A DNA stretch of 27,314 bases. Source: Verrucomicrobiota bacterium (lineage in GTDB: Bacteria > Verrucomicrobiota > Verrucomicrobiia > Limisphaerales > AV2). The stretch is from contig QHPA01000072.1 of the NCBI GenBank assembly GCA_003218935.1, positions 1 to 27,314 of the forward strand. Reading direction: 5' to 3'. This document shows positions 1-7,625 of the stretch, in pieces. The position numbers and the translations under genes are program-made. Under the pieces are notes generated by a model. The model did not search any database, was not told the DNA's origin, and saw nothing but the letters and a program-made list of their open reading frames with translations. Each line of letters begins with the position of its first letter. Positions within the stretch are counted from its first letter, which is position 1.

Positions 1-1
1 C

Positions 2-352
2 CTGGGCGACGGCGTGAAGGTCGCGGGTCATCACGAGGGCGAGATCGTCAATCCCGATTCCATCAGTCGCGAGGTGGCGCCAAAGGAAGTCGCAGCGATG
101 CGCGCTCTGGTAAGAAAGTTCCTTCCCGGCGGGGAGGGCGATTTGCGGACAGCGGTCGTCTGCATGTACACCAACACGCCCGACCATCATTTCTTCATTG
201 ACCGGCATCCGCAGCACCCGCAAGTGCTGATTGCCAGTCCTTGTTCCGGCCACGGCTTCAAATTCTCCAGCGTAATTGGCGAGGTGCTGACGGATTTGAT
301 GACAAACGCACCGTCGCGATTCGATCTGAGCCTGTTTCGTCGTCGCTGGTGA
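2..352 (+). CDS. Monomeric sarcosine oxidase / N-methyltryptophan oxidase-like protein, C-terminal part
   Basis: The reading frame is already open at base 2, so this is the 3' end of a gene that begins outside the window; about 116 residues are visible. The C-terminal signature of the monomeric sarcosine oxidase family is clear: VCMYTNTPDHHFFIDRHP followed by SPCSGHGFKF. In this family the Cys of the CMYT motif carries the covalent FAD and the GHGFKF segment lies at the flavin and substrate site. Members oxidise N-methyl amino acids such as sarcosine, releasing formaldehyde and hydrogen peroxide. The exact substrate cannot be read from this fragment. It stops at TGA 350-352, just before the promoter of the FAD oxidase gene, and looks intact as far as visible. 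Confidence 0.85.
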   Translation: MGDGVKVAGHHEGEIVNPDSISREVAPKEVAAMRALVRKFLPGGEGDLRTAVVCMYTNTPDHHFFIDRHPQHPQVLIASPCSGHGFKFSSVIGEVLTDLMTNAPSRFDLSLFRRRW

Positions 353-359
353 AGTCCGC

Positions 360-388
360 TCGACAGCCCGCGTGCGTTTGCTTAGCGT
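360..388 (+). promoter_or_regulatory. Predicted promoter for the glcD-like gene
   Basis: A -35-like TCGACA (360-365) and a -10-like TAGCGT (383-388) are separated by 17 bases. The -10 ends six bases before the GTG at 395, which would put the transcript start at or next to the start codon. No Shine-Dalgarno is present. Prediction by eye only. Confidence 0.45.
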
Positions 389-394
389 TGTCGT

Positions 395-1774
395 GTGCCA
401 GCAACGATGGACAAAAATGCCCCGCAACTGGTTGACCAGCTCCGCGCCATCGTCGGCGAGGATGGCGTGGTGTCGAAACCGGAGGAACTGCTCGTTTACG
501 AATGCGACGCTTATACGCTCGAAAAGAATCTTCCGAATTTCGTCGCCCTGCCAAAGTCCACCGAACAGGTCGTCGCGATCGTCAAGCTCTGCGCGAAACA
601 CAATATCCCGATCATTCCCCGTGGCGCGGGAACGAGTTTGAGCGGTGGTGTGCTGGCAGTCACCGGCGGAGTGATGATCACGCTGTCGCGGATGAACAGG
701 ATTCTTTCGGTGGACCATCGCAATCACCGCGCGCTGGTCGAAGCCGGCTGCGTCAACGCCTGGATCACCAACGCGGTAAAGTCGCGGGGCTTGCTCTTCG
801 CGCCGGACCCTTCCAGCCAGCCGGCCTGTACCATCGGCGGCAATGTGGCTACCAACTCCGGTGGCCCACACACGCTGAAATATGGCGTCACGACCAACCA
901 TGTGCTGGGTTTCGAAATGGTCTTGCCGGACGGCGAAGTTGTCTGGCTCGGAACGAAGCCCGAAGGCGGCGAGGAGGTGGACGGCTACGATCTGCGCGGT
1001 GCGGTCATCGGCAGTGAAGGGATGTTCGGGAGCGTGGACGACGCGAGCCAGACGGTCAGCGACATTATCGCCTCGGGCATTGTGCCCGGCGCGCTGGAGA
1101 TGATGGACCAGCTCATCACGCAAGCGGTCGAAGCCGCCTATCACTTCGGCTTTCCGCTCGATGCCGGCGCGGTGCTGATCGTGGAACTGGACGGGGTGGC
1201 AGCCGGACTCGAAAAACAGGCCGGACGCGTCATCGAAATCTGCAAATCGAATCGAGCCCGCGAAGTGCGTTTGGCGAAAGACGACGACGAACGTGCTTTG
1301 CTCTGGAAATGCCGCAAACGCGCGTTCGGCGCTATCGGCCGGCTCAGTCCGAATTATCTCACCCAGGACGGCGTGGTGCCGCGCTCGAAGCTGCCCGAGA
1401 TCATGCGCTTCATCCGCGCGACGAGCGGGAAATACGGCCTGCGCATCCCGAATGTCTTTCACGCCGGCGACGGCAATATTCATCCCCTGGTGCTGTATGA
1501 TGAGCGCGATCCCGATCAGGTGAAACGCGCGCTCGCGGCGGGCCACGACATTCTGGACAAGTGCATTGAACTCGGCGGCAGCGTGACGGGCGAGCACGGC
1601 ATCGGTGTGGAAAAGATAGATTTCATGGAGAAGCAATTCACCAAGGACGACCTCGACGCGATGCGCGCGCTGCGTGGTGTGTTTGATCCTGAGAACCGCT
1701 GCAATCCGCACAAGATGTTTCCCGGCTCGAAGCGTTGCGCCGATTTTGCGCCGAAGAAACAGATTGCGGCGTGA
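395..1774 (+). CDS. glcD: FAD-binding oxidase, glycolate oxidase subunit GlcD-like, with an internal deletion
   Basis: Flavoprotein of the GlcD / D-lactate dehydrogenase family, which oxidises 2-hydroxy acids such as glycolate. Seen in order: the FAD-binding PCMH domain (IPRGAGTSLSGG near residue 70, then TIGGNVATNSGGPH), and the C-terminal FAD-oxidase domain with NVFHAGDGNIHPL and GSVTGEHGIGVEK near the end. Length is 459 residues against about 499 for E. coli GlcD. Directly after GSEGMFG the protein jumps to SVDDASQTVSDIIASG; compared with remembered E. coli GlcD, about 24 residues are missing there, covering the last strand of the FAD domain. The frame is kept, so the gene is open but the protein may be inactive. 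GTG 395 is chosen because of the promoter spacing; ATG 407 in the same frame is the alternative. No GlcE or GlcF partner follows. Confidence 0.85.
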   Translation: MPATMDKNAPQLVDQLRAIVGEDGVVSKPEELLVYECDAYTLEKNLPNFVALPKSTEQVVAIVKLCAKHNIPIIPRGAGTSLSGGVLAVTGGVMITLSRMNRILSVDHRNHRALVEAGCVNAWITNAVKSRGLLFAPDPSSQPACTIGGNVATNSGGPHTLKYGVTTNHVLGFEMVLPDGEVVWLGTKPEGGEEVDGYDLRGAVIGSEGMFGSVDDASQTVSDIIASGIVPGALEMMDQLITQAVEAAYHFGFPLDAGAVLIVELDGVAAGLEKQAGRVIEICKSNRAREVRLAKDDDERALLWKCRKRAFGAIGRLSPNYLTQDGVVPRSKLPEIMRFIRATSGKYGLRIPNVFHAGDGNIHPLVLYDERDPDQVKRALAAGHDILDKCIELGGSVTGEHGIGVEKIDFMEKQFTKDDLDAMRALRGVFDPENRCNPHKMFPGSKRCADFAPKKQIAA

Positions 1775-1926
1775 GAACATTGCGCCTCCAGCGGGCCTGC
1801 GCCAACCATGGAAAATCCTCGCGTCCGGGTCGGGAAGAAAGTGGAACGTCCGCGCCGACATAATGGAGAAGGCCGCCAAATGGTCCTGTTGCGCGTCGCG
1901 AAAGTATGACCCCTCCATCTCTGTGC

Positions 1927-1954
1927 TTTACGCTGTTGGTTTTTCCGGTACACT
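1927..1954 (+). promoter_or_regulatory. Predicted promoter for the cNMP-binding histidine kinase
   Basis: TTTACG (1927-1932) and TACACT (1949-1954) lie 16 bases apart. The -10 ends eight bases before ATG 1963, so the leader would be about one base or none. No Shine-Dalgarno precedes the ATG. Confidence 0.4.
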
Positions 1955-1962
1955 GCCGGCCT

Positions 1963-3090
1963 ATGGTTGTCCTCAAGAACAACAAACTGTTCAGCGGCAT
2001 GCTCGCTACCGAATTGCAGGCCCTGGAACAAACCGCCCAACTCAACACGTACAAGGCCGGACGCCACATCTTTCAAGAGGGCGATCCGGGCGATGGCCTC
2101 TACATCATCGTCGAGGGCAAGGTGCAAATCACGTGCCTGGTTGGGCAGGACCAGCGGCGCGTGCTTTCCCGCCTTGGGGCCGGCGATTTCTTTGGCGAAA
2201 TGGCCGTGTTGGACAACCAGCCGCGCTCGGCGACGGCGACGGCCGAAATCGACACCCAGGTCTATTTCATCCTGCGCGATGACCTGCTCAAAATCCTGGC
2301 GCGATCGCCGGGTGTGGCCGTCAGTTTGGTGAAGGAATTCAGTCTGCGCATGCGCGATTTCAATCATCATTACACCCAGGAAGTTCTCCAGGCCGAACGC
2401 CTCACGCTGGTCGGTCGCTTTGCCCGCTCGGTCGTCCACGATTTCAAGAACCCGCTTAACATCATCGGCATCTCGTCGGAAATGGCCGCGATGGACAATT
2501 CCACGCCAGAGATGCGCCAGGCCGCCAAAAACCGCATCCGGAAACAGATTGACCGGTTGAGCAACATGATCAACGAGCTGCTCGAATTCACGCGCGGGTC
2601 AGCCTCCACCGTCGTGCTGGCGCGCACCGATTACGCGGATTTCGTCAAACAACTCGTCGAAGACATCCGCCCCGAAGTTGACGCGAAGTCTGTCAAGCTC
2701 GAGCTGGAAAACGAACCGCCCGTGATTGCTCTGCTGCTGGACCCGACGCGTCTGCCCCACGTATTTTACAACATTATCAACAACGCCTGCGACGCGATGA
2801 CGGATGGCGGCAAAGTCAAAATCCGTTTCAAGCAGAATGAAAAGGAAGTGGTGACTGAAATCGAGGACACCGGCAAGGGCATCGCGCCGGAAATCGCTCC
2901 GCGTCTGTTCGAAGCGTTCGCTACTTATGGCAAATCGCAGGGCACAGGTTTGGGCCTTTCGATCTGCAAAAAGATCGTCGAGGATCATTACGGCAAAATC
3001 AGCGCCCGCAGCGAGCCGGGGCGGGGCGCCATATTTTCCTTCAGCCTGCCGATTCGACGGGAAGAGGGTCAGAAGGGCGAAGGCCGTTAG
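1963..3090 (+). CDS. Cyclic-nucleotide-binding domain fused to a soluble sensor histidine kinase
   Basis: 375 residues, no membrane segment, so probably cytoplasmic. Residues about 1-125 form a Crp-type cyclic-nucleotide-binding domain (FQEGDPGDGLYIIVEGKVQ, then GDFFGEMAVLDNQPRSATA, the phosphate-binding cassette region). A short linker leads to a HisKA domain with the H-box VVHDFKNPLNI, phospho-acceptor His159. The HATPase_c domain follows with N-box NIINNACDAM near 270, G1 DTGKGI near 302 and G2 GTGLGLSI near 327. All kinase motifs are present. Presumably ligand binding by the first domain sets kinase activity; the ligand (cAMP, c-di-GMP or none) cannot be told. No response regulator lies beside it, so it is an orphan kinase. 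An in-frame ATG exists at 1906, but the shorter start fits the family N-terminus and the promoter. Confidence 0.87.
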   Translation: MVVLKNNKLFSGMLATELQALEQTAQLNTYKAGRHIFQEGDPGDGLYIIVEGKVQITCLVGQDQRRVLSRLGAGDFFGEMAVLDNQPRSATATAEIDTQVYFILRDDLLKILARSPGVAVSLVKEFSLRMRDFNHHYTQEVLQAERLTLVGRFARSVVHDFKNPLNIIGISSEMAAMDNSTPEMRQAAKNRIRKQIDRLSNMINELLEFTRGSASTVVLARTDYADFVKQLVEDIRPEVDAKSVKLELENEPPVIALLLDPTRLPHVFYNIINNACDAMTDGGKVKIRFKQNEKEVVTEIEDTGKGIAPEIAPRLFEAFATYGKSQGTGLGLSICKKIVEDHYGKISARSEPGRGAIFSFSLPIRREEGQKGEGR

Positions 3091-3105
3091 TTGGAAACGG
3101 CCTTC
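3079..3105 (+). terminator. Hairpin across the stop codon of the histidine kinase gene
   Basis: A perfect 10-bp inverted repeat, GAAGGCCGTT (3079-3088) and AACGGCCTTC (3096-3105), with a 7-base loop. The TAG stop codon (3088-3090) lies at the arm-loop border. The right arm is followed by C-rich sequence and not a T-tract, so it is either a U-less terminator or an mRNA 3'-end protector. Confidence 0.5.
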
Positions 3106-3153
3106 CCCACTGGCGCGCCGGTTTTCCTTCCTCAGGGCCGCTGGAAATTTCCA

Positions 3154-3182
3154 TTCGATTTTCCGCGAGTTGGTTTTAGCTT
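3154..3182 (+). promoter_or_regulatory. Predicted promoter for mutL
   Basis: A weak -35 TTCGAT (3154-3159) and a -10-like TAGCTT (3177-3182) with a 17-base spacer. The -10 ends six bases before ATG 3189, which suggests a leaderless transcript. No Shine-Dalgarno. Confidence 0.4.
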
Positions 3183-3188
3183 ATCGGC

Positions 3189-5153
3189 ATGAACCGGATT
3201 CGCCTCCTGCCTGAACAGGTCGCCAACCAGATCGCCGCCGGCGAAGTGGTTGAACGTCCGGCCAGTGTCGTCAAGGAACTCGTCGAAAACGCGCTCGACG
3301 CGCAGGTCAGCCGCATCACGGTGGAAATTCAGGCGGGCGGGCGGAGCCTGGTTCGCGTAACCGATGACGGCGTCGGTATGAACCGGGACGACGCGCTCCT
3401 TTGCCTGGAACGCCATGCCACCAGCAAGATTCAAAAGGCCGAGGACCTCGCGGCCATCACGACGATGGGATTTCGCGGCGAAGCCCTGCCGAGTATCGCC
3501 AGCGTCAGCCGATTCACCCTTACGACACGCGAGCGCAACGGCGACACGCCGGAAGGCACGCAGGTCGTCGTCCACGGCGGAAAAATTCTCCAGGTCAAAT
3601 CAGCCGGCCACGCGCCGGGCACGGACGTCGAAGTGCGCCAACTGTTTTACAACCTGCCGGCGCGACGAAAATTTCTTCGGAGCGAGGAAACCGAGCGCGC
3701 CCACGTCCAACATTACCTGACGCTGGCGGCGCTGGCTTTTCCGGAGGTCGGATTCACCTTTTTACAGGACCAGCGCCCCGTCTGGCAACTGCCGCCGCTC
3801 AGAAGTGACGGCCCGCTCGCGTCCAAACAGGCCGCGCTTCAGGAGCGTTTGCGCGCTCTGCTCGGGGCCGAAACGAAGTTGTTGCCGGTCGATTATTTCA
3901 CGGAAATTGGCGAGCCAGATGAGCCGGACGATATCTCGCGGCCCTCGTCGCCCGACACCCGGCCTTCGGCGCTTCGCATCTGGGGCTTCCTCGGCGCGCC
4001 GGGCGTTTCGCGGGCGACGCGGGAGGACCAGCACCTGTTCGTCAACCGCCGGCCCGTCGAAAACCGCGCGCTCAACTTTGCGTTGCTGGAAGGGTACCAC
4101 ACTGCGCTGATGAAGGGACGCTATCCGGTCTGCTGTCTGTTCCTCGAACTGGATCCCGCGGAAGTGGACGTGAACATTCATCCATCCAAACGCGAGGTGA
4201 AGTTTCGTCGCGAAAAAGCGGTGCGCCGCCACGCCGCCGAAGCGGTGCGGCGGACATTGCTGAGTTTTCACACCGCGCCGGGCGAAGCTCACGCGGCGGC
4301 ACCTGGAATCCCGCCGATTCAGCCAGGCAAGTCGATTGAACCGGTCGTTGCCGTCCCAACGACAAAAGACCTGCCGCAGCTTCTGCCGCCGCCGCCAGCC
4401 GGACCAATCACGAACCGGGCGTCGCCCTCGCCAGCGAACACACCCGACGCTCCCTCCGCTGCGCCACCGGCGATTGGCCAACGGCAACCAACCAGCGACA
4501 CTCCGCGGTCCGCGGTCCGCGTTGCGCATTCGCCTGCTCCGCCCGTTTCCAGCGCCGTCGTGCCGCTGCTCAAGGTGCCTCTGCGTCTGGTCGGCGTGGT
4601 TGGCCGGCTCTACGTTGTGCTCGAATCCGACCGCGGCCTGGTGCTGATGGACCAGCACGCGGCGCACGAGCGGATTCTCTACGAGCAGATGCTCCGCCGT
4701 TTGGAGCAGGGCGATGCGCCGTCGCAACGTTTGCTGCTGCCGGAGACCGTTGAGTTATCACCGCGCGACGCGCAATTTCTGCGGGAGCACTTGCCTGTTT
4801 TGGGCCGGTTGGGGGTGGGGTTGAGCGAATTCGGCGAGCGCACCTTTCTGCTCGATGCGCTTCCCCCCTTCGTGAAGGTGTCTGATGCGCGCCGCTTTGT
4901 TCTCGAGTTGATTGACGAATTGGTCGCCGCCGGTCGGGAGGTGAATTCGTTCCGACTCGGCGAGCAGACGGTCGCCAAGACAGTCTGCCGTCACGCCGTG
5001 AAAGCGAACGATCCGCTGGCCGGGCCGGAACTGGAAAACCTCCTGAACGACCTGCGCAACTGCGCGATGCCCTACACCTGCCCGCACGGTCGCCCGACAC
5101 TCATCGAAATGAACTACCGCGAGCTGGAGAAAAAATTCGGGCGAACGCAATGA
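3189..5153 (+). CDS. mutL: DNA mismatch repair protein MutL
   Basis: 654 residues, full length for the family. MutL couples MutS mismatch recognition to strand incision. The N-terminal GHKL ATPase begins at residue 1 (LLPEQVANQIAAGEVVERP, then ELVENALDAQ, DDGVGM and GFRGEALPSIASV). HLFVNRRPVENRAL and VDVNIHPSKREVKF mark the transducer domain. A Pro/Ala-rich linker spans about 370-455. The C-terminal dimerisation domain carries the endonuclease motifs: DQHAAHERILYE at 488-499, matching DQHA(X)2E(X)4E, VCRHAVKAND around Cys600, and CPHGRP at 631-636. It is therefore expected to be the nicking type found in bacteria without MutH. mutS is not in the window. The stop is only 7 bases from the 3' end of the convergent tig gene. 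Confidence 0.97.
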   Translation: MNRIRLLPEQVANQIAAGEVVERPASVVKELVENALDAQVSRITVEIQAGGRSLVRVTDDGVGMNRDDALLCLERHATSKIQKAEDLAAITTMGFRGEALPSIASVSRFTLTTRERNGDTPEGTQVVVHGGKILQVKSAGHAPGTDVEVRQLFYNLPARRKFLRSEETERAHVQHYLTLAALAFPEVGFTFLQDQRPVWQLPPLRSDGPLASKQAALQERLRALLGAETKLLPVDYFTEIGEPDEPDDISRPSSPDTRPSALRIWGFLGAPGVSRATREDQHLFVNRRPVENRALNFALLEGYHTALMKGRYPVCCLFLELDPAEVDVNIHPSKREVKFRREKAVRRHAAEAVRRTLLSFHTAPGEAHAAAPGIPPIQPGKSIEPVVAVPTTKDLPQLLPPPPAGPITNRASPSPANTPDAPSAAPPAIGQRQPTSDTPRSAVRVAHSPAPPVSSAVVPLLKVPLRLVGVVGRLYVVLESDRGLVLMDQHAAHERILYEQMLRRLEQGDAPSQRLLLPETVELSPRDAQFLREHLPVLGRLGVGLSEFGERTFLLDALPPFVKVSDARRFVLELIDELVAAGREVNSFRLGEQTVAKTVCRHAVKANDPLAGPELENLLNDLRNCAMPYTCPHGRPTLIEMNYRELEKKFGRTQ

Positions 5154-5160
5154 CGGAAAC

Positions 5161-6492
5161 TCACGTTGGTTGCGCCAAGGCGTTCGCCGTCGGCAGAACT
5201 TCCTCGACCTTCGCGTTCAACTCCAGAAAATCGAGCACCTTCGCCGAAATGATCTGCTCTTCGATTTCCGCGAAGCCATTTCGGTCGCGCAACTGTTTGA
5301 CCATCTGCTCGGGCTTGATCTGATATTGCTGCGCCAGCATCAGAATGCGCTGGGTGACTTCCTTCTGATCGGCTTTGATGCCTTCCTGCTCCGCGACGCG
5401 GCCCAGAACAAATGCCGCTTTGATGCGATCCTTTGCGCTGTTATTGGCCACGGAAAAAATCTGGTCCTTCTGTTGTTCGATGGTCTCCTTCGACACGCCA
5501 CGCTGCTGGTTTTCGCGGACGATATCGTAAACGACGTTGCGCGTCTCGCTCAGCACGATTGACTCCGGTAATTCGCAGTTCACTCGCTTGAGCAACTCGC
5601 GAACAAGCTGGTCGCGGACGTTGCGCTTGATTTTGTAGTTCAGCTCGTTTTGCAGGTCGGTGCGCACACCCGCGCGCAGCTTCGCCATGTCCTCGGCGCC
5701 GAAGGATTTGGCAAACGCGTCGTCCAATTCCGGCAAAGCCTTTTCCTTCACCTGCGCCACCTCGACTTCATAAAGGCCTTTCTTGCCCGATAATTCCCTG
5801 GCGGCAAATTCAGCGGGAAAATCAACGTTCACCGTGCGTTTCTCTCCCGCATTCGCCCCGACCAGTTGTTCGGTAAAACCGGGAATGAACGAATCCTTCG
5901 CCACGTGCAGCCAGAAGTCCTTCTTCTCGGTCAACCCGCGCGCGGTCGAAGCCGTGTCCGTGATCGGCTTGCCTTCGCAAGTGCCGGTGTAATTGACCAC
6001 GACAAAATCACCCTCTTTAACCTCGCGCGCCACGTCCAGGTAAACAGCGCGTTGTTCGCGCAGGACGTTCAGCGCGCGTTCGAGATCTTCTTCAGTCACC
6101 ACCGCCATCTCGCGTTTGACGGGCAGTCCTTTGTATTCAGGCAACTCAAAATCAGGCGCGGTCTCGAGCGTGACGGCAAACTGAAACGGCCGGCCTTTGG
6201 AGAATTGGATTTCCTCAATGTCCGGCTGGCCGACGACGCGCAGTTTTTGGTCGGAGATGGCTTTGCGATACCCTTCGGCAACCAGCTTGCGCTTTGCTTC
6301 TTCGTCGATCTGCGGCGCGTACGCTTTGACCACCAGGTGCCGCGGCGCTTTGCCGGGACGAAAGCCGGGCAGGCGGACCTGCTTCTGAAAATCCAGCGTA
6401 ATCTCCTCGAGCGCGGCGTCCACCGCCGGCGCTTCCACTTCCACCCGCAACAACTTCTTGCACGGGCCCAAATTTTCGACCGACACATTCAC
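5161..6492 (-). CDS. tig: Trigger factor
   Basis: Ribosome-associated chaperone and peptidyl-prolyl isomerase that meets nascent chains at the exit tunnel. With the chosen start it is 443 residues, normal for the family. The N-terminal ribosome-binding domain shows the signature GFRPGKAPRHLV near residue 45. The FKBP-type PPIase domain begins near GDFVVVNYTGTCEGKPI, about residue 160, followed by the long helical C-terminal domain. The start is taken as GTG 6492-6490, giving MNVSVENLGPCKK, because an AAAGG Shine-Dalgarno lies six bases upstream and the family usually starts MNV or MQV. A TTG two codons earlier directly abuts the Shine-Dalgarno and is less likely. No clpP or clpX, its common neighbours, follows; mutL is convergent. 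Confidence 0.96.
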   Translation of the reverse strand: MNVSVENLGPCKKLLRVEVEAPAVDAALEEITLDFQKQVRLPGFRPGKAPRHLVVKAYAPQIDEEAKRKLVAEGYRKAISDQKLRVVGQPDIEEIQFSKGRPFQFAVTLETAPDFELPEYKGLPVKREMAVVTEEDLERALNVLREQRAVYLDVAREVKEGDFVVVNYTGTCEGKPITDTASTARGLTEKKDFWLHVAKDSFIPGFTEQLVGANAGEKRTVNVDFPAEFAARELSGKKGLYEVEVAQVKEKALPELDDAFAKSFGAEDMAKLRAGVRTDLQNELNYKIKRNVRDQLVRELLKRVNCELPESIVLSETRNVVYDIVRENQQRGVSKETIEQQKDQIFSVANNSAKDRIKAAFVLGRVAEQEGIKADQKEVTQRILMLAQQYQIKPEQMVKQLRDRNGFAEIEEQIISAKVLDFLELNAKVEEVLPTANALAQPT

Positions 6493-6498
6493 AATCAA

Positions 6499-6505
6499 TC
6501 CTTTC
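6499..6505 (-). promoter_or_regulatory. Shine-Dalgarno of tig
   Basis: On the minus strand GAAAGGA ends six bases before GTG 6492. It is the only convincing Shine-Dalgarno I saw in the window, and it decides the start of tig in favour of the GTG over the TTG two codons upstream. Confidence 0.6.
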
Positions 6506-6567
6506 GATGCAAAAGCCCCGCATCCGTGCTGTTTGGGACCTGGGCGCCGCGGAGCCGTGAGCGTGGA

Positions 6568-6596
6568 AGCCTAGGTTTGTAGCGAACACGCGTCAA
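6568..6596 (-). promoter_or_regulatory. Predicted promoter for tig
   Basis: On the minus strand TTGACG (6596-6591) and TAGGCT (6573-6568) are separated by exactly 17 bases. The transcript would have a leader of about 70 bases, consistent with tig having a Shine-Dalgarno. Confidence 0.5.
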
Positions 6597-6675
6597 GTCC
6601 ACGGTCAAGTCGGCGGCTACGCCGGGCGTATCTTGACGCTACCACCATTGCAAGGCTGCTCTCCCTCTCCCTGAC

Positions 6676-6702
6676 TCTCCCCACTCCTTCGTCGTGGGGA
6701 GA
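6676..6702. repeat. Inverted repeat in the tig/mnmC divergent intergenic region
   Basis: TCTCCCCAC (6676-6684) and GTGGGGAGA (6694-6702) form a perfect 9-bp stem with a 9-base loop, preceded by a CTCCCTCTCC tract. The pattern resembles the widespread CCCTCTCCC...GGGAGAGGG intergenic repeats of many bacterial genomes; I infer a degenerate copy. It lies between divergent genes, so it is not a normal terminator. The rest of 6499-6820 holds the tig and mnmC-like promoters and no gene that I can see. Confidence 0.6.
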
Positions 6703-6785
6703 AGGAAATATTACCGGCTCACTTATGGTGGCAGTATCAACGCCCCGCTACGCCTGCAAAACGATGCGCCGGCTTTCGCGCTCAT

Positions 6786-6815
6786 TTTACTTTTGCCCCT
6801 GTTTGCCGCTAAACT
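6786..6815 (+). promoter_or_regulatory. Predicted promoter for the MnmC-like methyltransferase
   Basis: TTTACT (6786-6791) and TAAACT (6810-6815) with an 18-base spacer. The -10 ends five bases before GTG 6821, so the transcript may start at the start codon. Confidence 0.4.
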
Positions 6816-6820
6816 CGCTC

Positions 6821-7615
6821 GTGACCTCCATTGGCTACAAAATCGTCCGGCTCGCGAACGGGGTTCACAGCGTGCGTTCCCTCGCTCATCGGGAAACGTT
6901 TCACCCGGTCATCGGCCCGGTGGCCGAAGCCGAGGCGCTCTACGTCAAACAACTGCGCCTGGCAGAACGAATCCGCCGGCATGCCGGCGAGTTTGTCATT
7001 TGGGACGTCGGCCTGGGCGCGGCGGCCAACGCGCTGACCGTGTTGCGAGCCACACGCGACCTCGCCTGCTCGATCCAGCTCGTCAGCTTCGACAACACCG
7101 TCGAACCGCTTGCGTTCGCGCTGCAAAACGCCGAACCGCTTGCTTACTTTTCTGGTTACCTCCACTGCGCGCAGCACCTCGTGCCGCATGGCCGGATTGC
7201 GTTTGACAATGGAGCGCAGCCGGTCGAGTGGAAAGTGGTGCTGGCAGATTTTCCTTCGTTGCTCTCCGGACCCGGAGCCGCCGCGTTGCCCAGACCGGAT
7301 GCGATTCTGTTCGACCCTTTCTCGCCGGCGAATAATCCAGGAATGTGGACGTTGCCGTTGTTCACGAATTTGTTTCGCCTGCTCGGCTCTGCGCGGCCGT
7401 GCGCGTTGGCGACCTACTCCCGCAGCACGATGACGCGCGTGGCGCTGCTGCTCGGAGGTTTCTACGTTGGCGCTGGCCGCTCTACCGGCGAGAAGGAGGA
7501 AACCACCATCGCCACCAACAGCCTTGAGCTGATCGACGAGCCGCTCGACCGGAAATGGCTGCAGCGCGCCCACCGTTCCACCAGCGCCGAACCGTTGCAC
7601 GCGCAGTTCAAATAG
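6821..7615 (+). CDS. MnmC-like (DUF752) SAM-dependent methyltransferase
   Basis: 264 residues from GTG 6821. The family holds the methyltransferase half of MnmC, which in E. coli makes the final methylation of 5-methylaminomethyl-2-thiouridine at the tRNA wobble base. Seen: HPVIGPVAEAEALYV near the N-terminus, the SAM-binding loop WDVGLGAAANAL near residue 60, FDPFSPANNPGMW in the catalytic region, and LATYSRSTMTRVALLLGGFYVG with GEKEETTIA near the C-terminus. The FAD oxidase half of bifunctional MnmC is absent, so it is a stand-alone methyltransferase; its tRNA role is inferred from family. An in-frame ATG at 6725 would add a Cys-rich tail unlike the family, and GTG 6821 also fits the promoter spacing. 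Two RNA-modification genes follow closely. Confidence 0.78.
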   Translation: MTSIGYKIVRLANGVHSVRSLAHRETFHPVIGPVAEAEALYVKQLRLAERIRRHAGEFVIWDVGLGAAANALTVLRATRDLACSIQLVSFDNTVEPLAFALQNAEPLAYFSGYLHCAQHLVPHGRIAFDNGAQPVEWKVVLADFPSLLSGPGAAALPRPDAILFDPFSPANNPGMWTLPLFTNLFRLLGSARPCALATYSRSTMTRVALLLGGFYVGAGRSTGEKEETTIATNSLELIDEPLDRKWLQRAHRSTSAEPLHAQFK

Positions 7616-7625
7616 GCTGCTTCCC

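Noticed and set aside
3762..4727. A 321-codon minus-strand frame opposite mutL
   Set aside because: Shadow frame rich in Arg and His, with no recognisable motif.
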